In this document: piece by piece, positions 34,176-41,931 of the stretch
Numbering within the stretch: position 1 is the first letter of the stretch
Layout: every line of letters begins with the position of its first letter
Source: an uncultured Chloroflexus sp.
Lineage (GTDB): Bacteria > Chloroflexota > Chloroflexia > Chloroflexales > Chloroflexaceae
Assembly: GCF_937951745.1 (NCBI RefSeq)
Contig: NZ_CALFBQ010000007.1
Span: forward strand, 88,980-152,979
Length of the DNA stretch: 64,000 nucleotides
Direction of reading: 5' to 3'
Program-made: the position numbers and the translations under genes
The notes under the pieces: generated by a model
Database searches by the model: none
What the model saw: only the letters and a program-made list of their open reading frames with translations
Told to the model about the DNA's origin: nothing

Positions 34176-34191
34176 GCGGTGTATTCATAAG

Positions 34192-34227
34192 TTGCGAGAT
34201 TAGAACAAATGTATTATCATTATACAT
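34192..34227 (+). promoter_or_regulatory. promoter and overlapping palindrome of the DarT-DarG locus
   Basis: TTGCGA (34192-34197), 17-base spacer, TATCAT (34215-34220). The palindrome ATGTAT-7-ATACAT (34209-34227) overlaps the -10, a layout suited to autorepression. Confidence 0.45.
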
Positions 34228-34276
34228 CATTTTGTTATCAGCGAGTTTGGAAATAAGAGTTACATTGTGCTTCACA

Positions 34277-34471
34277 ATGCCAAGAAATAAACCAACCATC
34301 AGAAGCCTTTTCTACATCACCCATCTTCATAACCTCCCTTCTATTGTCGAACATGGCATCTTGTCCCATGCGCAAGTAGAGACGAAAAATCTCTCGCCAA
34401 CCCCAATATATGATATGCACATCGTTTCACGTCGCCGTGAACGGCGCGCTCCCGATGGACGAAGCTTGTAG
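34277..34471 (+). pseudogene. darT: DarT (ssDNA ADP-ribosyltransferase) N-terminal part, cut by in-frame TAG
   Basis: The first 64 codons match the N-terminus of DarT, the toxin that ADP-ribosylates thymidine in single-stranded DNA: SLFYITHLHNLPSIVEHGIL is the NAD-binding start, and HIVSRRRERRAPDGRSL the Arg-rich loop. A TAG at 34469-34471 then interrupts the frame, exactly where homologues have LHDY before the FYFxPRxPMLY motif. The same frame stays open after the TAG to 35458. The ATG at 34277 lacks a clear ribosome-binding site. Either a nonsense mutation or a recoded stop; an inactivated toxin is the simpler reading. Confidence 0.75.
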
Positions 34472-34507
34472 GAATTCGCTAATCTCTACTTTCAACCGCG
34501 CAATCCG

Positions 34508-35458
34508 ATGCTTTATCGCGTCGTTCGTGAAATGGGTAAGCGGAATGTAGTTGTGATTGGAGTAGATCCGAGCGTGATGGAGGTACCGGGTTGTTTTGTT
34601 TCTGATGGGAATGCCGCCCATTCGTTATCAAGCATCCTGCCGATAGCTGAAGGATTACAGCGTATCGCTTCGTTAAGGAACATCTTAGATAATGAGTGGT
34701 GGAATGTTGCTGATGGTTCAAAACGTCAGATAATGGCTGAATGTTTAGTTCCAGATCGCATCCCGCCGTCGTATCTGCAAACTATTTACACCTCAGACCA
34801 AGAAGTTGCTGAAAGCGTTCGTAAGCTTCTGGGCGTTTTTTCAGGTAACGTTGTACCTGAACCAAAAATGTTTTTCCAACCAAACTATGCAAAACGCCTT
34901 ACCGATACAATCAGTTTGGTTGATGGTGACATGTTCTTCTCGCACCAACAAACGCTGACGATCAGCGTCAATACCGTTTGTGTGATGGGAAAAGGGTTGG
35001 CATCGCGGGCCAAATATCAATTTCCTGACGTCTACGTGGTCTATCAAGCTGCTTGTAGGAAGAAGCAGTTACAGATAGGAAAGCCATATCTTTATCGGCG
35101 TGAAGCGTTGATTGAAGAAGAACTAGCTGATGATCCAGTTTTACTAACTAATCCCAATGTAAATAAATGGTTTTTGCTCTTTGCCACCAAGCGCCATTGG
35201 CGGGAAAAATCAGACCTCAAAGGCATTGAGCGTGGTTTGCAATGGTTGCAAGAAAACTATGCGGCCGAAGGCATACAGTCATTGGCAATACCAGCACTCG
35301 GCTGTGGTTTAGGTGGTCTCTCGTGGCGGGAGGTTGGACCGCTTATGTGTCAATATCTTGCTCCTTTGTCGATCCCAGTCGCTATTTATTTGCCTCGTGA
35401 ACAAGTGATTGCACCCGAGCTACTGACACCAGAATTTCTGCTCGGTCAAGCATCTTAA
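34508..35458 (+). CDS. DarT C-terminal part fused to DarG-like macro domain
   Basis: Open frame continuing the DarT sequence after the TAG, 316 residues from the first ATG. Residues 1-100 are DarT (the NPMLY motif at the start, FVSDGNAAHS, and KRQIMAECLV with the family's catalytic Glu at 78). Residues about 120-300 are a macro domain like DarG, which removes ADP-ribose from DNA: SLVDGDMFF, SVNTVCVMGKGLASRAKYQF, and LAIPALGCGLGGLSW. Thus toxin and antitoxin sequences lie in one reading frame. No good ribosome-binding site precedes 34508. Whether a macro-domain product is made from an internal start is unknown. The region is AT-richer than its neighbours, suggesting transfer. Confidence 0.8.
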   Translation: MLYRVVREMGKRNVVVIGVDPSVMEVPGCFVSDGNAAHSLSSILPIAEGLQRIASLRNILDNEWWNVADGSKRQIMAECLVPDRIPPSYLQTIYTSDQEVAESVRKLLGVFSGNVVPEPKMFFQPNYAKRLTDTISLVDGDMFFSHQQTLTISVNTVCVMGKGLASRAKYQFPDVYVVYQAACRKKQLQIGKPYLYRREALIEEELADDPVLLTNPNVNKWFLLFATKRHWREKSDLKGIERGLQWLQENYAAEGIQSLAIPALGCGLGGLSWREVGPLMCQYLAPLSIPVAIYLPREQVIAPELLTPEFLLGQAS

Positions 35459-35593
35459 TAGGTACGATACTTTCTTCTGAACAATGGTTAACCGCTTGCC
35501 TCTTCCTCATTTTGTTCACTAGCACTTACCAGCGGAGACGGGTGTTACCAACACTACTCTGATCGTGCTTACAATCGCCCCTCCAACTCGTGG

Positions 35594-35599
35594 TATACT
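35594..35599 (+). promoter_or_regulatory. -10 element upstream of the photolyase genes
   Basis: TATACT at 35594-35599 in TGGTATACT (extended -10), 31 bases before the start of the FAD-domain gene. Confidence 0.4.
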
Positions 35600-35630
35600 C
35601 GATAAAGAAGAGAAATATCGAAACAAAACA

Positions 35631-36446
35631 ATGCAGCTTCGGACCGATCTGACAACTCGTGCTGAGCAGGTGGCGTATCTCGCCGGCGCGCTCGATGGCT
35701 TGTACGCTGGCCCGGCGACGCCTGCGCCAATCCGGGGTGGGCGGCGGGCGGCGTTACGCCGGCTGCGCGCGTTCGATGCGCGCGGCTATGCCCGGACCCG
35801 GAATGATGTTGCGAAACGCGGCGTTTCCGCCCTCTCGCCATACATCCGTCACGGGGTGCTGACGCTAGCCGAAGTGCGCGATTCGATTCTGAGTCGGTTT
35901 GGACACACTCCTGATACAGAAAAGTTCGTGAATGAACTGGCATGGCGTGCATTTTGGCAGCTCGTCTACGCTCAGCTTGGTGATCGGATCCATCAGGACA
36001 TTGAGCCGGCCAAACAGCGTGCGCGGGTTGCACGCCGACGGTTGCCACCAGAAGTGATCGAGGCAGCTACCGGTCTCGTGTGTATCGACGAGTCGTTGCA
36101 TGAGTTGTACACCACCGGTTATATGCACAACCATGCCCGCATGTGGGTGGCTGCCTACCTGCAACACTGGCTCGGCGTGGATTGGCGCGAAGGGGCTGAC
36201 CTCTTCTACCGCCACCTGCTCGACGGCGATCCGGCCTCGAACAGCTTGTCGTGGCAGTGGGTCGGGAGCACCTTTAGCCATAAACCGTATATCTTCAATC
36301 GCCAAAATGTCGAACGGTTTAGCGGCGGCGAGTTTTGTGCGCGTTGCCCGTTAGCATCCGGCGGTTGCCCGTTCGACGATAGCTACGAGAATCTGGCTCT
36401 GCGCCTGTTTGGCGTGTCACTAGCGGAACTTGAGGGGCGGCGATGA
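35631..36446 (+). CDS. photolyase/cryptochrome FAD-binding domain protein (lacks N-terminal domain)
   Basis: A 271-residue protein corresponding only to the C-terminal FAD domain of photolyases. Typical sequences: SPYIRHGVLTLAEV, ELAWRAFWQLVYAQLGDRI, YMHNHARMWVAAYLQHWLG, DPASNSLSWQWVGSTFSHKP and YIFNRQNVERF; these build the FAD pocket and DNA-facing surface. The end holds a Cys cluster FCARCPLASGGCPFD, perhaps binding metal. The antenna/Rossmann domain is missing here but encoded by the next gene, which overlaps this stop by 4 bases (ATGA). Together they probably form one light-dependent repair enzyme or photoreceptor. Confidence 0.85.
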   Translation: MQLRTDLTTRAEQVAYLAGALDGLYAGPATPAPIRGGRRAALRRLRAFDARGYARTRNDVAKRGVSALSPYIRHGVLTLAEVRDSILSRFGHTPDTEKFVNELAWRAFWQLVYAQLGDRIHQDIEPAKQRARVARRRLPPEVIEAATGLVCIDESLHELYTTGYMHNHARMWVAAYLQHWLGVDWREGADLFYRHLLDGDPASNSLSWQWVGSTFSHKPYIFNRQNVERFSGGEFCARCPLASGGCPFDDSYENLALRLFGVSLAELEGRR

Positions 36447-36916
36447 ACGGCGCGGTCGTGTGGCTCCACGGTGATAGCCTCAGCCCAACCGATCCGGCGC
36501 TGCTGGCCAACCCGGTTGCACCGGCGATCTTTGTGTTTGACGAGCCGTTCTTGGCAGCAGCCCAACTGAGCTTCAAGCGGCTTTTCTTTCTGTACGAATG
36601 CGCGCTGGAGGCGATCGCCGGGAGGACGGGTAGCATCCGGCGCGGAGTGGTGGTGGAGGAAGTACGGGCGTTTGCCGCCGAGCAGCAGGCGACGGCGGTA
36701 CATGTGACAGCGAGCGTTGCGCCGCGCTTTCGCCAGTATGTGGCAGAGTTGCGTGCCAGCGGGTTGCAGGTAGTGGTGCATGAACTGCCGGCGTTTGTGA
36801 CGTGGCGCGGCGAGCCACCGCGCCGGTTTAGCTCCTTCTGGCGGCGGGTCGCCGCTGAGGCGCTGCGCCCAACCGGAACTGGACCGGTCTTGCCTGCTGA
36901 GCACGATGTGGAGTAG
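36443..36916 (+). CDS. photolyase N-terminal-domain-like protein (separate gene)
   Basis: A 157-residue alpha/beta protein that looks like the N-terminal Rossmann domain of photolyases: GAVVWLHGDSLSPTDPALL, PAIFVFDEPFL, LSFKRLFFLYECALEAI, AVHVTASVAPRFRQYVAEL and RFSSFWRRVAAEAL. It starts in the stop codon of the FAD-domain gene (ATGA), so the two are translationally coupled and probably associate. Gene order is the reverse of the domain order in ordinary photolyases. No N-terminal cofactor residue can be identified confidently. Confidence 0.78.
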   Translation: MNGAVVWLHGDSLSPTDPALLANPVAPAIFVFDEPFLAAAQLSFKRLFFLYECALEAIAGRTGSIRRGVVVEEVRAFAAEQQATAVHVTASVAPRFRQYVAELRASGLQVVVHELPAFVTWRGEPPRRFSSFWRRVAAEALRPTGTGPVLPAEHDVE

Positions 36917-36921
36917 GTCGT

Positions 36922-37692
36922 ATGGAATTTCAAGGCAAAGTCGCCATTGTCACCGGCGGCGCGCAGGGGATCGGGCGGGCAACGGCGTTGGCGTTAGCCC
37001 GCGAAGGCGCAGCAGTCGTCATCGCCGACCGCGATGAAGCGGCGACTACGGCGCTGGTCGCAGGGATCAATGCGTGGGGTGGCCGCGCGCTCGCCGTGAT
37101 CGCCGACGTGAGCGATGAAGCCGATGCAGCGCGCATTGCCAACGAGACGGTGTTGGCGTTTGGCGGAATTGACCTGCTTGTCAATAATGCTGGTATTCAG
37201 CAGCCGGGCACGATCGAAAGCACAACCCTCCAACTCTGGCAGGAGATCATTAATGTGAACCTGACCGGCGTTTTTCTGGTATCGCGCTTTGTGATGCCGG
37301 AACTACGCCGGCGCGGCGGCGGTGCGATTGTCAATGTAGCCTCGGTGTACGGCTTGCGCGCCGAAGCGGGCTGGGCTGCGTATGCGGCTTCCAAAGGCGG
37401 CGTGATTGCCTTGACACGAGCTATGGCGCTTGATGGCGCACCCGACGGGATTCGGGTTAATTGTGTCTGCCCCGGCTTGATCGATACCTCCCTCTTGCGG
37501 GCCAACGCCGCTCTAGTTAATGCCCAACGTCCTGACGAGGCCTTGCGGGCCTTTGCCCGCCGCGCGCCGCTAGGCCGGCTCGGTACTCCCGAAGAGGTAG
37601 CCGGGGTCATTTTGTGCCTGCTCAGCCCGACCGCTGGCTATCTGACCGGGGCGGTGATTACTGTCGATGGCGGTATGGAAGCGCGGTTGTAA
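36922..37692 (+). CDS. SDR family oxidoreductase (3-oxoacyl-ACP reductase-like)
   Basis: 256 residues, complete classical SDR. Nucleotide site TGGAQGIGRATALA (about 11-24), NNAGIQQ (about 89), catalytic Ser in VNVASVYGL and YAASKGG (Tyr-x3-Lys, about 155), C-terminal GAVITVDGGMEARL. Similar to FabG or glucose/3-hydroxyacyl dehydrogenases; the substrate is not determined. It begins 5 bases after the photolyase-like gene and is 14 bases before moaD, so it lies inside an operon. It is a different paralogue from the partial SDR at the left edge. Confidence 0.9.
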   Translation: MEFQGKVAIVTGGAQGIGRATALALAREGAAVVIADRDEAATTALVAGINAWGGRALAVIADVSDEADAARIANETVLAFGGIDLLVNNAGIQQPGTIESTTLQLWQEIINVNLTGVFLVSRFVMPELRRRGGGAIVNVASVYGLRAEAGWAAYAASKGGVIALTRAMALDGAPDGIRVNCVCPGLIDTSLLRANAALVNAQRPDEALRAFARRAPLGRLGTPEEVAGVILCLLSPTAGYLTGAVITVDGGMEARL

Positions 37693-37706
37693 CGAGGAGG
37701 TGGAGG

Positions 37707-37955
37707 ATGATCACCGTCACCGTGCGGTTTTTTGCCGGGCATCGCGATATTGTTGGGAAGGCGACCGCGCAGTACACGTTGGCTGAGGGCGCTACCGTCG
37801 GCCAGTTGTGGGAACAGTTGGTGGTCGAGTACCCGCGACTAGCTGGCTATACCGGAAGGCTGCTGTTTGCCGTTAATCAGCAGTTTGGCCAGCCAACCAC
37901 AGTGCTGGTCGATGGCGATGAGGTCGCCTTCATCCCGCCGGTCAGCGGCGGGTGA
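37707..37955 (+). CDS. moaD: molybdopterin synthase sulfur-carrier subunit MoaD
   Basis: Ubiquitin-like MoaD, 82 residues, carrying a thiocarboxylate on its C-terminal Gly-Gly for insertion of sulfur into precursor Z. Seen: TVRFFAGHRDIVGK at the start, VLVDGDEVAFIPPVSGG at the end with the required GG. GGAGGTGGAGG precedes ATG 37707; the longer open frame overlapping the SDR is discarded. moaE follows 96 bases later. Other molybdenum-cofactor genes are not in this window. Confidence 0.93.
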   Translation: MITVTVRFFAGHRDIVGKATAQYTLAEGATVGQLWEQLVVEYPRLAGYTGRLLFAVNQQFGQPTTVLVDGDEVAFIPPVSGG

Positions 37956-38051
37956 GGTTACCACAGAGGGCGCTGGGGACGAGCGCGGAAGGAACGATGT
38001 GCGCATCGATCTGTACCCCTGCGCCTCGGTGGTAAAACGAGGAGGTCAAGT

Positions 38052-38465
38052 ATGGTCGAACCATTTGTCATCACCACCGAACCGCTCGATCCGGCCCCGT
38101 TGGTCGCGGTAGTGCAAACGCCGGATGACGGTGCGGTGGTGACGTTTAGCGGTGTCGTGCGCAATCACTTCGGCGGACGCCCAACGGCATTTTTGGTCTA
38201 CGAAGCCTATACCGAGATGGCGGTGCCGGTGTTGCGCCAGATCGCCGATGAAGCGCGGGAGCGCTGGCCGATCGGGAAGGTGTGCGTCCATCATCGGGTA
38301 GGCCGGCTAGAGATCGGCGAGACAGCGGTGCTGGTGGTGGTAGCTGCGCCGCATCGCGATGCAGCCTTTGCTGCTGCTGCCTACATTATGGATCGGATCA
38401 AAGAGATTGCGCCGATTTGGAAGCAGGAACATTGGGCCGACGGCGCGGCTGAGTGGCGTGAATAG
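38052..38465 (+). CDS. moaE: molybdopterin synthase catalytic subunit MoaE
   Basis: 137 residues, forming the MoaD2-MoaE2 molybdopterin synthase. Visible motifs: VVTFSGVVRNHFGGR, VYEAYTEMA, HHRVGRLEIGETAVLVVV, PHRDAAFAAAAYIMDRIKE and the catalytic-Lys region IWKQEHW. AGGAGGTC precedes the ATG by 4-5 bases. It lies after moaD and before mutM on the same strand. Confidence 0.94.
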   Translation: MVEPFVITTEPLDPAPLVAVVQTPDDGAVVTFSGVVRNHFGGRPTAFLVYEAYTEMAVPVLRQIADEARERWPIGKVCVHHRVGRLEIGETAVLVVVAAPHRDAAFAAAAYIMDRIKEIAPIWKQEHWADGAAEWRE

Positions 38466-38476
38466 GCAAGACGGCG

Positions 38477-39298
38477 ATGCCCGAGTTACCTGAAGTCGAG
38501 ACGGTAGCCCGTTCGCTGGAAGCGCAATTAGTGGGCCGCACCATTATCGGCTTGGCGAAGCTAGATTGGCCGCGGATGCTAACGCCGCCGGCGTCGGATT
38601 TTGCTGCCTTAGTGGCCGGGCGCAGGATCGAAGTGATCGGGAGGCGGGCGAAGTGGCTGTTGCTGCACCTCGATGGTGGGTGGACGCTAGCAATCCATCT
38701 GCGTATGTCGGGTCATCTGCTGGTAGCCGAACCGGCAGCCGCCGATGCGCCGCACGTCCATTTTGCCCTCGACCTTGACAATGGCCGGCGCTTGATCTTT
38801 GACGACCAGCGCAAGTTTGGCCGGGTACATCTGCTCGACCCGCAGGGGTTGGCGATGCTTGACGCAGCTCATGGCCCCGAACCGCTGGCAGAGCGATTTA
38901 CGCCAGAGGTGCTGGCCGAGCGGCTTCGCGACCGGCGCGCACCGATTAAGGCGCTCTTGCTCGATCAACGCCTAATCGCCGGGATTGGCAATATCTACGC
39001 TAACGAAGCGCTTTGGCTGGCCCGCATCCATCCACTCACGCCGGGAGGGGCGTTGGCGGCTGAACACATCGCAGCCTTACACCATGCGATTCAAGAGGTG
39101 TTGGCTGAAGCAATTGCTAATCAAGGCAGCTCACTGCGCAACTATCGGGATGGTTACGGTCGCCGCGGCAGCCAACAAGAGCATTTTAATGTTTACGATC
39201 GCGAGGGCGAACCGTGCCCGCGTTGTCAGACGCCGGTTGAGCGGATGGTCGTGGCGCAGCGCAGCACCTATGTTTGCCCGCAGTGCCAAGTATTATAG
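38477..39298 (+). CDS. mutM: formamidopyrimidine-DNA glycosylase (Fpg)
   Basis: Bifunctional DNA glycosylase/AP lyase that removes 8-oxoguanine and FaPy lesions, 273 residues. Start MPELPEVETVARSL gives the catalytic Pro2 and Glu3. Also seen: the H2TH region IAGIGNIYANEALW (about 167), and the C-terminal zinc finger CPRC...CPQC (about 247-270). It starts 11 bases after moaE and is probably the last gene of this operon. Together with the photolyase pair it gives the operon a DNA-repair character. Confidence 0.96.
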   Translation: MPELPEVETVARSLEAQLVGRTIIGLAKLDWPRMLTPPASDFAALVAGRRIEVIGRRAKWLLLHLDGGWTLAIHLRMSGHLLVAEPAAADAPHVHFALDLDNGRRLIFDDQRKFGRVHLLDPQGLAMLDAAHGPEPLAERFTPEVLAERLRDRRAPIKALLLDQRLIAGIGNIYANEALWLARIHPLTPGGALAAEHIAALHHAIQEVLAEAIANQGSSLRNYRDGYGRRGSQQEHFNVYDREGEPCPRCQTPVERMVVAQRSTYVCPQCQVL

Positions 39299-39361
39299 CG
39301 GGTAGAAAAGAATTGGGTCGGTTGTGTTACGATTTCATGCACTGTTAGAGAGGACAATCCG

Positions 39362-40015
39362 GTGCAAGAACCAATTTTGCTCGTCGAAGACGACCACATT
39401 CTGCAACTATCGCTCACCACGATGTTGCGGCGTGACGGGTATGCGGTTGATACAGCGCGCAATGTGACCGAGGCGCGACTAGCGATTTTGGCCCGCCGCC
39501 CGCGGATTATTTTGCTCGATCTCGGTTTGCCTGACGGCAGCGGCTTCGATATTTTGAATTGGCTGGCGATGGAGCCAGATCGACCGTTGATTATTGTCAC
39601 CACCGCCAATGATTCGCCCAAGGCTGCCCTTGAGGCGTTATCGCTGGGAGCATTTGATTATCTCACGAAACCAATCAATCACGATACCTTGCGCCACACC
39701 TTACGGCGGGCGGTGAGTTACGACCAGCTCCGGTTACAGGTGCGTGAATATGAACGGCTCAAAACCGAGGTAGACGAGGCGCGGATAGCGGTGCGCGCAG
39801 TGGCTCATCACATCAGTCAGGCGTTGACCGTCATGATGGGGGAGGCGCAACTGGTGCGCGAAGAGGTGAATGATATGTCGTTGCGCGCCAGCCTTGATCG
39901 GATTGTACGGATGACGGAGGAGGCGGCACAGATGATTGCTACCTTGCGCGCTGTGCGTCTCTTTGCGCCGCGTGAGAGTAGCGTCGATCCGTCGTCTGAG
40001 CCAGCGCATGATTAA
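39362..40015 (+). CDS. receiver domain protein with histidine-kinase-like DHp helices
   Basis: A 217-residue protein starting at GTG with GAGAGGA upstream. Residues 1-120 are a REC domain (PILLVEDDHILQLSLT, phospho-Asp in RIILLDLGLPDGSG, DYLTKPINHDTL). Residues about 135-200 form two helices with an H-box-like segment AVAHHISQALTVMMGEAQL, as in HisKA dimerisation domains. No ATPase domain follows, so it cannot autophosphorylate. It may act as a phosphotransfer intermediate. An orphan kinase is absent from its flanks. Confidence 0.83.
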   Translation: MQEPILLVEDDHILQLSLTTMLRRDGYAVDTARNVTEARLAILARRPRIILLDLGLPDGSGFDILNWLAMEPDRPLIIVTTANDSPKAALEALSLGAFDYLTKPINHDTLRHTLRRAVSYDQLRLQVREYERLKTEVDEARIAVRAVAHHISQALTVMMGEAQLVREEVNDMSLRASLDRIVRMTEEAAQMIATLRAVRLFAPRESSVDPSSEPAHD

Positions 40016-40077
40016 GGCGCAGTTGCGGTTGTGGCGCTGTGCTAGCGGTTTGTGGTCTGATATCCGAAGGGAGAAGC

Positions 40078-40635
40078 ATGGATCAGCCCGATCTGAGCGC
40101 CTTGATCCCGCGTCTGCTATCGTTAAAGCTCTTGCCGCGTACCGGTTGGCTGCAACGGGGTGTGCGCGATGTCGAAAGCATTGCTGAGCATTCGTATGGC
40201 GTGGCAGTGCTCTGCTTGCTGATCGGCGATCAGATTGAGGGTATCGATCGGGGCCGGCTGTTAGCCATTGCGCTATTGCATGATCTGGCCGAATCGCTTC
40301 TCGGTGATCTACCGGCTTCGGCGACCCGATTGTTGGGGAAAGAAGCAAAGCGCCAAGCCGAGCGGGATGGTCTAGAGAGCTTGATCGGGCATCTGCCCCG
40401 CGCTGCCGAATATATCGCCCTGTGGGATGAATACGCTGATGGCGCCTCGCGAGAGGCGCGGCTCGTCAAAGCGATTGATCGCCTTGAACTGATGGCGCAG
40501 GCGCTCGCCTACGAACGAGCCGGCGCGCGGGGCCTCGATTCGTTCTGGCCGGCTAACGATGATTGGGCAGCCGAGTTTCCGCCGGTCGAAGCACTAGCTG
40601 CCCATCTGCGGGCCGAACGAAAGCGGTTGGGTTAA
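40078..40635 (+). CDS. HD domain hydrolase, YfbR/HDDC2-type 5'-nucleotidase
   Basis: A 185-residue HD-superfamily phosphohydrolase. Metal ligands: ESIAEHSYGVAVL (His), LLHDLAESLLGD (HD pair), and KAIDRLELMAQAL (distal Asp). Homologues remove phosphate from deoxynucleoside 5'-monophosphates. ATG 40078 is preceded by AAGGGAG; the longer open frame begins in the preceding spacer. Its stop overlaps the convergent trans-sulfuration gene by 4 bases. Confidence 0.87.
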   Translation: MDQPDLSALIPRLLSLKLLPRTGWLQRGVRDVESIAEHSYGVAVLCLLIGDQIEGIDRGRLLAIALLHDLAESLLGDLPASATRLLGKEAKRQAERDGLESLIGHLPRAAEYIALWDEYADGASREARLVKAIDRLELMAQALAYERAGARGLDSFWPANDDWAAEFPPVEALAAHLRAERKRLG

Positions 40636-41750
40636 TTCGCCGCTCGAATGGCGTTGTCGAGATCCTCCCACAAATCATCGCCATCCTCAATCCCCACGCT
40701 CAGTCGCAATAAGGGAGGCGGTAGGTGTTCTTGGCCTGCAATGGCGGCCCTCCGTTCAATGGTTGATTCGACCGCACCGAGGCTGGTGGCGTGCCGGATG
40801 AGGCGGACGTTGCGGCAGACCGCATCAGCCACAGTGGCGTCACCACGCACATCGAACGAGATAATCGTGCCGAAGCCTTTGAGCACGCGCTTGGCAACCG
40901 CATAGGTGGGGTGCGAGGGTAGGCCGGGGTAGCGCACGCGGGTCACGAGCGGGTGCTGTTCTAGCCGTTGGGCCAACGTTAGCGCATTGCGCTGCGCTCG
41001 TTCGAGTCGGATAGCCAGCGTGCGCGCGCCGCGCACCGCCAAAAAAGCCTCTAGCGTACCGGGAGTAGCGCCGGTCAAAGCGCGGGTGCGTTGCAGTTGC
41101 CGCCAGAGCGTCTCGTCGCGGGTAGTGACGATCCCCGCTAGCAGATCGGAGTGGCCGCCGATAAACTTGGTGGCCGACTGCACCGACACCGTGGCCCCAA
41201 AGGCGAGTGGTTGCTGATTGAGCGGGGTCGCAAACGTATTATCAACCGCCACGATCGCGCCGGGTTTGCGCGGCGCAGCGCAGATCGCTGCCAGATCAGC
41301 GACGGTCAGCAGCGGATTTGAAGGCGACTCTAGCCAGATCAGATCAGCTTCGGCGCAGGCCTGCTGCCAACCGGCGGTGTCGGTCAGCGCGATCCGCTGC
41401 ACCGACCAGCGCCCGCGAGCAGCGCCGGCCATCGCTAAACCGGCCACGCCTTGGTAACAATCGTCAGGGATGGCAACCAACGCACCGGCGGCAAGCTGGT
41501 CAAACACTGCGGCCACGGCTGCCATCCCGGAAGCGAAGGCAACGGCGTGCCCGCCTTCAAGCCCGCCCACGATCTCTTCGAGCGCTTCCCACGTTGGCGT
41601 CGAATCGGTGCGTGCATACGAACGTCCTTGCCCAAGGATGAAATTTGAGGCCGGGATCGGCGGCACATTGAGCGGAGCGCCGGGTTCAGCGGAACGTCCG
41701 GCGGTGACGAGCCATGATTCGAGTTTGAGTCCGGAAGAATGGTTCTGCAT
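40632..41750 (-). CDS. PLP-dependent trans-sulfuration enzyme (cystathionine synthase/lyase family)
   Basis: A 372-residue Cys/Met metabolism PLP enzyme, possibly cystathionine gamma-synthase, gamma-lyase or methionine gamma-lyase. Seen: YARTDSTPTWEALE, the substrate tyrosine region, VAVDNTFATPLNQQPLAFGA and the PLP lysine in SATKFIGGHSDLLAG (about residue 196). C-terminal VRYPGLPSHPTYAVAK and SLGAVESTIERRA are family-typical. The reaction cannot be assigned from sequence by eye. It converges with, and overlaps by 4 bases, the HD hydrolase gene; the glycosyltransferase gene diverges upstream. Confidence 0.9.
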   Translation of the reverse strand: MQNHSSGLKLESWLVTAGRSAEPGAPLNVPPIPASNFILGQGRSYARTDSTPTWEALEEIVGGLEGGHAVAFASGMAAVAAVFDQLAAGALVAIPDDCYQGVAGLAMAGAARGRWSVQRIALTDTAGWQQACAEADLIWLESPSNPLLTVADLAAICAAPRKPGAIVAVDNTFATPLNQQPLAFGATVSVQSATKFIGGHSDLLAGIVTTRDETLWRQLQRTRALTGATPGTLEAFLAVRGARTLAIRLERAQRNALTLAQRLEQHPLVTRVRYPGLPSHPTYAVAKRVLKGFGTIISFDVRGDATVADAVCRNVRLIRHATSLGAVESTIERRAAIAGQEHLPPPLLRLSVGIEDGDDLWEDLDNAIRAAN

Positions 41751-41931
41751 ATTCGAGCTGCCTTTCTACCAGCAAGTGCTTTGGCGTAGCGGCGATTATC
41801 ACACCGGTGATCGGCTGTGTCAAACGTTGCGTGCGGAGCGGTTGCTACAACTCCGGCAAAATCGGCTATTATTACAGTAAGACACCGCTATCACCATCTC
41901 CCCGTCCTCGCATATGGTTGAGGAGTCCGGC

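Noticed and set aside
41638..41880. Plus-strand ORF ending before the glycosyltransferase gene (tail FELPFYQQVLWRSGDYHTGD)
   Set aside because: Most of it is antisense to the trans-sulfuration gene. The non-overlapping tail of about 40 codons has no good start or ribosome-binding site, so it is treated as noncoding.
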